From Capra hircus (taxonomy: Eukaryota; Chordata; Mammalia; Artiodactyla; Bovidae), in NCBI RefSeq assembly GCF_001704415.2, contig NW_017189517.1, forward strand, positions 4,661,167-4,725,166: DNA of 64,000 nucleotides, read 5' to 3'. The notes beneath the pieces are model-generated. The model did no database searches and was not told where the DNA came from. It saw only the letters and a program-made list of their open reading frames with translations. The position numbers and the translations under genes are program-made. Shown piece after piece: positions 55,198-64,000 of the stretch (the first letter of the stretch is position 1; each line of letters starts with the position of its first letter).

Positions 55198-56064
55198 CAG
55201 GACAAACCCCTTTTTGATATTGCCAAGATTCACTTCTGATTATTTATTTGTTTATTCCACGCTGAAACCACTAGACCACTGGTCAAATGCCACTCTTACC
55301 AATACTTGGCATTTCCCTTTTGCTTCAGTGAAGATGAAATCAAATTTCCTAATGCATTTTGTGCATATTTGGTGTAACTGACACTACTACATTGAACATA
55401 ATATGCATTGGCTCATTTAATTTTCTATCTACTAAGAGATTGAAAATTACTTTTGTCTCACTCCCTTTACATTTTTTTTTAAAAACTTAGATCCCCAATT
55501 CAGACTATAAATCAACATGGATTTCATATAAAATAAAAAGTTAAAATAAAGAAAAGAATAATTAATGGAATATACTAGTTAAAGATTACTTTCTAAGTAT
55601 GAAACTTCATTATGCACAAAACATCATAACAGTATAAATTTAAATCATTTCAAAAGGAAGAATGTATTTCTATCAAAAGGAGATAGTTACATATGATTGG
55701 GAAATGTTGATTTATTTATTACAGAAAAATTCTTAAAAACAATAATTAACACTAACATAAAAGGAAGAAGTGACAGACGATGGAATTAATTTACAATGAA
55801 TTTAAATAAATGATTTGAACATGAAATCATGTGTAACTCACTTGAATGCATCATGTGTAATCAAATGAATGCAAATTAAGGCAACAGAGTAATATTTTTG
55901 CTGTAAAATTATTGTTAAAATAAATTATATTATCAACATCTACTATTTATGGGTGTTCCGGGAAACAATAATTCCATTACTTACTGATGTGGTAGATTCA
56001 TATCAATACAACTCTTTTATTAAGAAAAATTAAGTATTCCATATAAGAACTATTAGACTAAAAT
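55198..56064. other. No recognisable feature, AT-rich
   Basis: Very AT-rich sequence, with A-runs and no family I can name. The 64-residue frame at 55187-55381 starts in the BovB tail and has no motif. Confidence 0.45.
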
Positions 56065-56565
56065 GTCACATACTGCTGGTGGGAACGTAAAATGTGCAGT
56101 TACCTTGAAAAGCAGTATGGCAGTTCCTCAAAAGGTTAAATGTAAAATGTTACCATATAACCAGCTAAGTCCAATCCTAATTGTATACCTAAGAGAAATG
56201 GAAAAATCATGTCCATTCAAAATCTTGTTACATTAATGTGCATAGCAATATTAGTCATAGTAACCAAAAAGTGGAAGCAACTTAAATGTCCATAAATTGA
56301 TTAATGGATAAATAAGAAATGGTATATTCCTACAATGGAATTTATGTCTAGTTGTGGCATATCACTGATCCAAGGTCAAGACTCTCAGTTTTTAACCTAA
56401 AAGGTTAATGCTATTTTAGCTTCTTAATGACTTTATAATAAAATATATCAATTAAAGCAAATGAAGTACTGAAACATACACAAGGATGATCCTTGAAACA
56501 TTCTTAAGAAGCCAGTCACAAAAGACCATATATTGTATGACCATTTATATTAAATGTTCACTTTG

Positions 56566-56772
56566 TGTGTGTGCTCAGTAGCTTCAGTCTTTCTGACTCT
56601 TTGTGACCCCATGAACTGCAGCCCACCAGGCTCTTCTGTGCATGGAATTCTTCAAGCAAGAATACTGGAGTGAGTTGCCATGCCCTCCTCCAGGGGATCT
56701 TCCTGACCTGCCACTAGGGTTTGATCTCCTGCATCACAGGTGGATTCTTTTATCCACTGAGCCACCTGAGAA
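56566..56772 (-). mobile_element. Bov-tA SINE, antisense
   Basis: It runs from GTGTGCTCAGTAGCTTCAGTC to CCACTGAGCCACCTGAGAA. The surrounding sequence is the ancient L1 3' UTR, which continues on both sides. Confidence 0.88.
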
Positions 56773-56825
56773 GGTCTTTAGGCAAATGTATAGAGACACA
56801 AAATAGTGGCTACCCAGTACTGACC

Positions 56826-57034
56826 AAGGACTTCCCTGGTGGCTCAGTGGTAAAGAATCTGCCTGCCATTGCAGATGTGAGTTCAATCCGTGGGTCAGGA
56901 AGATCTGGAGTAGGATATGGCAACCCACTCCAGTATTCTTGCCTGGAGAATTCCATGAACAGAGGAGCCTGGTGGTCTAAAGTCCATGGGGTCGCAAAAG
57001 AGTCAGACACAACTTAGTGACTAAACAGCAACAA
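56826..57034 (+). mobile_element. Bov-tA SINE, sense
   Basis: It runs from AGGACTTCCCTGGTGG to GACTAAACAGCAACAA. CAGTACTG (56815-56822) and CAGTATTG (57035-57042) form a TSD with one change. Only about 50 bp separate it from the opposite-strand SINE on its left. Confidence 0.9.
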
Positions 57035-57214
57035 CAGTATTGGGATGGTGGGTAGTGTTGAAAGGAATTGTGGGGAAGGTGAATATCAAAAGGTATGCAC
57101 TTTATTTTGGGGATAATGGAAGTTTTCTAAAGTTGATTATGGTTTTGGATGCACAACTCTGAGTACTAAACTATTAAATTATATAATTTAAATGGTAGAA
57201 TTTTATTGTACTTT

Positions 57215-58533
57215 AGTTCAGTCACTCAGTCGTGTCTGAATTTTTGAAACTGCATAGACTGCAGCATGGCAGGCTTCCCTGTCCATCAGTAACCCTCAGA
57301 GCTTACTCAGACTCATGTCCATCAAGCAAGTGATGCAATCCAATCAACTCATCCTCTGCTGTCCCCTTCACCTCCTGCCTTCAGTCTTCCCAGCATCAGT
57401 GTTTTTTCTAATGATTCAGTTCCTCATATAAGTTGGCAAAAGTATCAGAGCTTCAATTTCAACAACATTCCTTCCAATGAATATTCAGGATTGATTTCCT
57501 TTAGGATTGACTGGTTGGATCTCTTTGTAGTCCAAGAGACTCTCAAGAGTCTTCTCCAACATCACAGTTCAAAAGCATCAATTCTTCAGTACTCAGCTTT
57601 ATGGCCAGCTCTCACATCTATACATGACTACTGGAAAAGCCATAGCTTTGACTAGATGGACTTTTGTTGGAAAAGTAATGTCTCTGCTTTTTTATATGCT
57701 GTCTAGATTTATCATAGCTTTTCTTCCAAGAAGAAAGTGTCTTTTAATTTCATGTCTGCAGTCATCATCTGCAGTAATTTTTGAGCCCAAGAAAATAAAA
57801 TCTGTCACTGTTTTCATTGTTTCCCCATCTATTTGCCATGAGGTGATGGGACTTGATGCCATAATCTTAGTTTTTTGAATGTTGAGTTTTAAGCCAATTT
57901 TTTCACTCTCCTCTTTCATTTTCATCAGTGAGGTTCTGCCATATGAGTGGGTGTCATCTGCATATCTGAGGTTACTGATATTTCTCCTGGCAATCTTGAT
58001 TCAAGCTTGTTCCTGGCATTTCACATGATGTAACAAAGGTCCGTCTAGTCAAGACTGTGGTTTTTGCAGCTTTCATGTATGGATGTGAGAGTTGGACTAT
58101 AAAGAAAGCTGAGCACCAAAAAAATTGATACTTTTGAACTGTGATGTTGGAGAAGACTTTTGAGAGTCCCTTGGACTGCAAAGAGATCCAACCAGTCCAT
58201 CCTAAAGGAGATCAATCCTGAGTGTTCATTGGAAGGACTGATGTTGAAGCTGAAACTCCAATACTGTGGCCACCTGATGTGAAGAACTGACTAATTTGAA
58301 AAGACTCTGATACTTGGAAAGATTGAAGGCTGAGGAGAAGGGGACAACAGAAGATGAGATGGTTGCATGGCATCACCAACTCAATAGACATGAGTTTGTG
58401 TAAACTCCGGGACTTTGTGATGGATAGGGAGGCCTGGTGTGCTGCAGTCCATGGGATTGCAAAGAGTCAAACACAACTGAGTGACTGAACTGAATTCTAC
58501 ATATAAATCATATAAGCAGGGTGACAATATATA
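57215..58533 (-). mobile_element. Diverged BovB, antisense, split
   Basis: The parts are 57215-58032 and about 58497-58533. The first ends in CACATGATGTA, and the second resumes with CTACATATAAATCATATAAGCAGGGTGAC, which is the next BovB antisense sequence. A short C-terminal frame is open at 57692-57925 only. The interruption is the sense BovB at 58033-58494. Confidence 0.88.
58033..58494 (+). mobile_element. BovB 3' end, sense, inside antisense BovB
   Basis: It starts at ACAAAGGTCCGTCTAGTCAAG and ends GTGACTGAACTGAA. It contains decayed MYGCESW and YCGHLM codons. No clear TSD. Confidence 0.9.
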
Positions 58534-58949
58534 TTGTATGTTAATCATATATAAATATATTATAAAATAATACAAAATTATAATGATAACTAGAAATCCC
58601 CAAATTTAAAAAGCTAAACAAACCCCAAGCAGAATGAATATAAGAAAAAACACACTAATTTACCTCATGATCAAATTCAATGCAAGAAACAGTAGGAGAA
58701 AAGGAAAAAAGGAAGAGATTCATGGATTGAATAATAAAACAAGATTCACCTATATGATATCTTTAAGAAACAGAAGTTAAATAAAAGAAACAATATTATC
58801 TCCTCCCCCTAAAAATCAATAATCAAAATTTAAAAAAAAAAAAAAAACCTCTCCCAAAGCAGGAAGGAAAAAAGGCTGCTAGACCAAATGTGTCAGTTTG
58901 AATGATGCTTAAAGCCAGTATATTTTATAATATAGAAATATTTGCTCAT
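58534..58949. other. AT-rich; possible old L1 traces
   Basis: The part at 58595-58790 (GAACCCCAAG-like, CACCTATATGATATCTTTAAGAAAC) is faintly like L1 ORF1-end and ORF2-start sequence. A-runs occur at 58831-58846. I see no open frame. Confidence 0.3.
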
Positions 58950-61240
58950 TCACTCAACAAATATATGTTGAAGGGCTACACAGAGCCCATATTTTTATCA
59001 AGGAAGCTAGACATTCACTATATGTGTAAAAAGATTGAAGACTGTAAATGTGATATTTATTTATATAAAGTAAGCATGATATTATTTGAATATGATCATT
59101 TAATATTGGTGCTGGGCATATAACAGTGATCAAAATAAACAATCTATGCCATCATGAAATTACAGCTAGTGGAAAAAAAGAATACAATAAATAAATTAGT
59201 AAAATGTATAGTATATGTCATTGCATACTTCTGTTTTGAAAAACAAAGTGGGATAAGAAATACTGATCTTTGTTTAAAATACAAAGATCAGAAGGGGGCT
59301 TTTTTGAGGTGCAAAACTTTAAGGAAAGTGAGGCAGCTAGCCGTGAAGTTATCTAGTGACAGCATTCCAGGTAGTATTCCAAAAGAAGAAAGTGCTAGTG
59401 CAAAGGTCCTGAGAAAGAAGTATGGGAGATCAATTAGGAAAATCCCAAGAAGGTCAGTGAAGCTGGACCAGAAAGTATGAAGAGGGGGGAGTTGTATTGG
59501 AATTTTGAGGTCAGAGAGCTAACAAGTAAAGAGGGAGCAGATTTTGTAGTGTCTAGACTACTACAATAATTTAATTTTGCTCTAATTGAGATGGGTGACG
59601 GGAGCCAGCACGGGAGATCCCATCCATGACAAGGTCATGCAGAGAGGCCTGATGGGCAAGGTGAGTCAGGTTTCAAGGGGTCCTCTGTCTGAGCATCTAC
59701 CCCGAAACCAAAATCTGTCTCTTTACTGTCTGCTATACTATACTCTTCTGACATTACCACATTTTCTCTGGAAAGAGTTAATTCAGAGCTCCAGTTAACA
59801 GTCTCCTGCATATAAAAAGAATGTCTCGGTTTAAACCCCTTTGATGGTTTTCTAACTTATCTGACTGGTCTGCCTGGACTTTACAACTTATGGATTGTTT
59901 ACAGCCCCCAACCGTGAGAGGCACGAAGCTCAAAACATCTTAAAGATATAGAGCCTTTTAGAGTTAAGAATTAGTTTGAAGAGTTTGTTGAGTTAATGTT
60001 TGCCACCAGGCCTCCATATCCTTTATCTTTTAGACACCTGGGAGGATATTAATCAATGTAAATGGGATTCAGAAATAAGAATATAGTAGTTTTGATGTTA
60101 GCAATACTAGACTTTTGAGTTAATTAATTTTCTCTTTGTTATAAATCACTGTACTCCTTTTTCATTGTTATAAAATTTTATATCCTTGCTATGTAAAAAT
60201 GTAACTTTATTTAGTGCTTTCTGAGAGTGACACCAGACTTTGGGAAGAACAACACTATTAAGACAAATAAGTCTTCTGGTTGACAAACCCTTATCAGAAA
60301 AAGGCCATAAAATGTTAATTGGCCTTATGGCCAAAAGATGATGTAAATCACCTAAGACTTGTGTATACAACTAGGTATACAGAGAGAAAGCCTGGTTTCG
60401 ATAGGAGTCAGGGCTGCTGATGCTACATAATTTTGTATTATCCATCGATCTCTATGTAAAATCAAAAATATATAAGGCCTTTCCAGACAACAGAAGATGA
60501 GCCAGTCACTGGATTGGTTTCCCCCCTGTCTTCTTTACTCTATTTTCTGGCTGAATTCCCATCTGGAGCTGGGAGGCTCACCATGTCTACTTACTTGCTC
60601 CGGCTTCTAAGATCCATGAGAGAGGGAGCCCAAGGTGGGGCACCCTCTGCTATTCAAATGGGCATTGATGGGCTAACGTAGCTGATGCAAATCTCTTGTC
60701 CTGAGGTTTTATTAGTGCTCCACGTAAACCAAGTTATTCAGCCTCTTTTCTCCACTAAATTTTCCTACTACACTATTTCTTCCTAATCTCTCTTTTATAT
60801 TTCTAAATAAATAAGTTTTTCCTCACCACACCATCTCCCCTTTGAATTACCCTGGATCCAATGGGGCTAGACCCCGACAGATGGGAAGCTATTGGATCAC
60901 TGGATTGCTTTCAGCAGAGGGATATGAACTGTATTACAATCATTCTGGTTACCCTGTTGAGAACAGACTCTTTGGGGGAAGTGCAGGGAACAACAAGGAA
61001 GATCTGTTCGGAGACTGTTGCAGCAACCCAGTGGGGAGATGGTGGTGGCTTGCATCATAGTAGCAATTCATGTGGATCAAGGATATAGTTTGAAGATGGA
61101 GCCAATTCATGTACTAAGTTGCAATTTTAAAAAAAGCAAGAATTAATCTAAGTTTGGGCTGAGGCAACTAGAATAATGAAGTTGACAACTACTGATATAG
61201 GGAAATCTGTGGCAGTCGTGTGTTTTATTGGAAAGGTAGG
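58950..61240 (-). mobile_element. L2 LINE, antisense, split by solo LTR
   Basis: The left part (58950-59595) has TCATTCACTCAACAAATATATG, AACAGTGATCAAAATAAACA, AGCATTCCAGGTAGTATTCC and GTGCAAAGGTCCTGAGAAAG. The right part (60880-61240) has GATGGGAAGCTATTGGATCA, GTTGAGAACAGACTCTTTGG, GACTGTTGCAGCAACCCAG and GATGGTGGTGGCTTGCATC. Both follow antisense L2 in order across the LTR. The 108-residue frame at 59154-59480 lies in this repeat and is not a gene. Confidence 0.75.
59596..60879 (+). mobile_element. Solo LTR of an endogenous retrovirus (ERVK-like)
   Basis: The LTR starts TGACGGGAGCC and ends CCCCGACA, which gives near-inverted ends. A perfect 6-bp TSD, GATGGG, is at 59590-59595 and 60880-60885, as expected for betaretrovirus-class elements. 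A TATA-like ATATATAAGG lies at about 60468-60478 and an AATAAA signal at 60806-60811, so U3, R and U5 are in sense order. No internal viral sequence is present on either side, so the provirus was lost by LTR recombination. It resembles the bovine BTLTR1 class; that name is from memory. Confidence 0.88.
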
Positions 61241-62428
61241 AGTTTGATTTAGGACATGTTGATTTTCAACGGCTTGTGTGACTTATAAGTGATAAGGTGT
61301 AGCAGGAAGCAGTGAAGTATATAATTCTGGAGGACACTGGAAGTTCTGAGCTGAGTATATGTGTCTGGGAATTCAGTTCAGTTCAGTCACTCAGTCGTGT
61401 CTGACTGCGACCCCATGAATCGCAGCATGCCTGGCCTCCCTGTCAATCACCATCTCCCGGATTTCACCCAGACTCATGTCCATCGAGTCAGTGATGCCAT
61501 CCAGCCATCTCATCCTCGGTCGTCCCCTTCTCCTCTTGCACCCAATCCCTCCCAGCATCAGAGATTTTTCCAATGAGTCAACTCTTCGCATGAGGTGGCC
61601 TAAGTACTGGAGTTTCAGCTTTAGCATCATTCCCTCCAAAGAAATCCCAGGGTTGATCTCCTTCAGAATGGACTGGTTGGATCTCCATGCAGTCCAAGGG
61701 ACTCTCAAGAGTCTTCTCCAACACCACAGTTCAAACGCATCAATTCTTTGGTGCTCAGCTTTCTTTATAGTCCAACTCTCACATCTATACATGACCACAG
61801 GAAAAACCATAGCCTTGACTAGACGGACCTTAGTCGGCAAAGCAATGTCTCCGCTTTTGAATATACTATCTAGGTTGCTCATAACTTTTCTTCCAAGGAG
61901 TAAGCGTCTTTTAATTTCATGGCTACAATCACCATCTGTAGTGATTCTGGAGCCCAAAAAATAAAGTCTGACACTGTTTTCACTGTTTCCCCTTCTATTT
62001 CCCATGAAGTGATGGGACTGGATGCCATGATCTTCGTTTTCTGAATGTTGAGCTTTAGGCCAACTTTTTCACTCTCATCTTTCACTTTCATCAAGAGGCT
62101 TTTTAGTTCCTCTTCACTTTCTGTCATAAGGGTGGTGTCATCTGCATATCTGAGGTTATTGATATTTCTCCCGGCAATCTTGATTCCAGCTTGTGTTTCT
62201 TCCAGCCCAGCGTTTCTCATGATGTACTCTGCATATAAGTTAAATAAGCAGGGTGACAATATACAGCCTTGATGTACTCCTTTTCCTATTTGGAACCAGT
62301 CTGTTGTTCCATGTCCAGTTCTAACTGTTGCTTCCTCACCTGCACACAGATTTCTCAAGAGGCAGGTCAGGTGGTCTGGTATTCCCATCTCTTTCAGTAT
62401 TTTCTACAGTTTATTGTGATCCACACAG

Positions 62429-63247
62429 TTAAAGGCAATAAAGCAGATAGGTGCTTTTCTGGGACTCTCTTGCTTTTTCCATGATCCAGCGGATGTTGGC
62501 AATTTGATCTCTGGTTCCTCTGCCTTTTCTAAAACCAGCTTGAACATCAGGAAGTTCACCGTTCACGTATTGCTGAAGCCTGGCTTTGAGAATTTTGAGC
62601 ATTACTTTACTAGCATGTGAGATGAGTCCAATTGTGTGGTAGTTTGAGCATTCTTTGGCATTGCCTTTCTTTGGAATTGGAATGAAAACTGACCTTTTCC
62701 AGTCTTGTGGACACTGCTGAGTTTTCCAAATGTGCTGGCATATTGAGTGTAGCACTTTCACAGGATCATCTTTCAGGATTTGAAACAGCTCAACTGGAAT
62801 TCCATCACCTCCACTAGCTTTGTTCCTAGTGATGCTTTCTAAGGCCCACTTGACTTCACATTCCAAGATGTCTGGCTCTAGATTAGTGATCACATCATCA
62901 TGACTATCTGGGTCTTGAAGATCTTTTTTGTACAGTTCTTCCATGTATTCTTGCCACCTCTTCTTAATATCTTCTGCTTCTGTTAGGTCCATACCATTTC
63001 TGTCCTTTATCGAGCCCATCTTTGCATGAAATATTCCCTTGGTATCTCTAATTTTCTTGAAGAAATCTCTAGTCTTTCCCATTCTGTTGTTTTCCTCTAT
63101 TTCTTTGCATTGATCTCTGAAGAAGGCTTTCTTATCTCTTCTTGTTATTTTTTGGAACTCTGCATTTAGATGCCTATATCTTTCCTTTTCTCCTTTGCTT
63201 TTCGCTTCTCTTCTCTTCACAGCTGTTTGTAAGGCCTCCCCAGACAA
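62429..63247 (-). pseudogene. BovB linker and RT N-terminal half
   Basis: This 272-residue frame holds the linker (MSGEALQTAVKRREAKSKG), pre-RT segment (DPDSHDDVITNLEPDI), RT fingers (SGGDGIPVELF, WKRSVFIPIPKK) and the QAGFRKGRGTRDQIANIRWIM block. It then breaks where FIDYAKAFDC should follow. The catalytic Asp of motif A is in or next to the deleted stretch, so RT activity is excluded even with frame correction. Confidence 0.84.
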
Positions 63248-63418
63248 CCACTTTGCTTTTTTGCATTACTTTTCCATGGGAATGGTCTTGATCTCTGTCT
63301 TCTGAATAATGTCACGAACTTCATTCCATACTTCATCAGTCACTCTATCTATCAGATCTAGGCCCTTAAATCTATTTCTCACTTCCACTGTATAATCATA
63401 AGGGATTTGATTTAGATC

Positions 63419-63991
63419 TTACCTGAATGGTCTAGTGGTTTTCCCTACTTTCTTCAATTTAAGTCTGAATTTGGCAATAAGGAGTTCATGATCTGAGCCA
63501 CAGTCAGCTCCTGGTCTTGTTTTTGTTGACTGCATAGAGCTTCTCCATCTTTGGCTGCATAGAGTATAATCAATCTGATTTCGGTGTTGACCATCTGGTG
63601 ATGTCCATGTGTAGAGTCTTCTCTTGTGTTGTTGGAAGAGGGTGTTTGCTATATCCAGTGCATTTTCTTGGCAAAACTCTATTAGTCTTTGCCCTGCTTC
63701 ATTCCTCATTCCAAGGCCAAATTTGCCTGTTCCTCCAGGTGTTTCTTGACTTCCTACTTTTGCATTCCAGTCCCCTATAATGAAAAGGACATCTTTTTTG
63801 GGTGTTAGCTCTAAAAGGTCTTTTAGGTCTTCATAAAACTGTTCAACTTCAGCTTCTTCAGTGTTACTGTTTGGGACATAGATTTGGATTACTGTGGTAT
63901 TGAATGGTTTGCCTTGGAAATGAACAGAGATCATTCTGTCATTTTTGAGACTGCATCCAAGTACTGCATTTTGGATTCTTTTGTTGACCAT
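63419..63991 (-). pseudogene. BovB AP-like endonuclease, C-terminal two thirds
   Basis: This 190-residue frame has FEDLKDLLELTPKKDVLFI-like residues, IIGDWNAKVG (conserved Asp and Asn), the QIDYTLCSQRW block and GADCGSDHELLIAK (SDH catalytic motif). It is the best-preserved endonuclease in the window. It stops at 63419 just after TTRPFR, where other copies continue with YDLNQIPYDY, so nuclease and RT are separated. The N-terminal third is cut off by the window end. Confidence 0.86.
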
Positions 63992-64000
63992 GATGGCTAT

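Larger units (their letters stand above)
56065..57213 (+). mobile_element. Ancient L1 3' end, sense, split by SINEs
   Basis: Blocks ACTGCTGGTGGGAACGTAAA, TATGGCAGTTCCTCAAAAGG, AACCAAAAAGTGGAAGCAAC, AAATGTCCATAAATTGAT, AAGAAGCCAGTCACAAAAGA, GGCAAATGTATAGAGACA and GATGCACAACTCTGAGTA are in L1M ORF2-end and 3' UTR order. About 110 bp of other sequence lies at 56345-56455. Two SINEs are inserted at 56566-56772 and 56826-57034. Confidence 0.78.
61372..64000 (-). mobile_element. BovB, antisense, near full length, runs off window
   Basis: The tail (TTCAGTTCAG) is at 61372; C-terminal region, RT, linker and endonuclease follow to the window edge at 64000. Frames: 61391-62005 (C-terminal), 61879-62388 (RT with RYADDTTLM), 62429-63247 (linker and RT front) and 63419-63991 (endonuclease). 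A small deletion near 62430-62445 removes codons of RT motif A. The remainder of the endonuclease and the leader lie beyond the window. Confidence 0.95.

Noticed and set aside
59154..59480. 108-residue Lys-rich frame that looks protein-like
   Set aside because: It lies wholly within collinear antisense L2 sequence, which explains it.
60842..61088. 72-75 residue frames across the LTR end
   Set aside because: They start in the LTR and end in L2. A possible primer-binding site after the LTR was also considered, but the sequence after the TSD is L2, so no internal viral region exists here.
1..64000. A hidden multi-gene host or defence system
   Set aside because: I checked the long frames on both strands. 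Nearly all are LINE proteins, their mirrors, or frames inside named repeats, and none of the rest forms a cluster with shared function.

Overview
The window is ruminant nuclear DNA made almost entirely of retrotransposon copies. I find no host protein-coding gene, rRNA, tRNA gene or CRISPR array. BovB (RTE-type LINE) copies, BovA/Bov-tA SINEs, an AGC-tailed BovA dimer, a bovine-style L1 and a long retroviral LTR together point to a pecoran ruminant, most likely a bovid. I cannot tell species or chromosome. By my hand-drawn boundaries, BovB covers about two fifths of the window and L1 roughly another quarter. Nearly every long open frame is a LINE endonuclease or reverse transcriptase remnant, or its mirror on the other strand.

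Layout. 1-2.7 kb: antisense L1 5' end carrying two SINEs and a BovB tail. 2.7-7.3 kb: old antisense L1, then MIR and L2. 8.1-16.4 kb: three BovB copies nested inside each other. 16.4-18.7 kb: old antisense L1. 19-27.3 kb: low-density DNA with an AGC-tailed SINE, a MIR, an antisense BovB, an L2 and a twin-primed (5'-inverted) BovB. 27.4-35.0 kb: structurally complete but dead L1 with an 11-bp target-site duplication (TSD). 36.7-37.4 kb: L1 3' end nested in a SINE. 37.8-50.2 kb: six BovB copies in mixed orientation, with SINEs, MIR and L2. 50.8-55.2 kb: an old and a younger BovB, both sense. 56-58.5 kb: old L1 with two SINEs, then a BovB nested in an opposite BovB. 59-61 kb: antisense L2 split by a solo LTR with a 6-bp TSD. 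61.4-64 kb: near-full-length antisense BovB that runs off the end.

How the parts relate. BovB and L1 encoded the enzymes that copied themselves and the SINEs. The SINE body looks like a piece of the BovB leader joined to the BovB 3' tail. Insertion order can be read from the nesting: MIR, L2 and old L1 are the substrate; diverged BovB and SINEs come next; then younger BovB, the full-length L1 and the LTR.

The best leads are the triple BovB nest with its roughly 3-kb head-to-head inverted repeat, the 40-bp tandem monomers in the BovB leader, the twin-primed BovB, and the L1 end motifs (YY1-like 5' site, G-quadruplex-capable 3' UTR). I did not find a convincing new multi-gene system. Family names come from recognition by eye, not from a database search.
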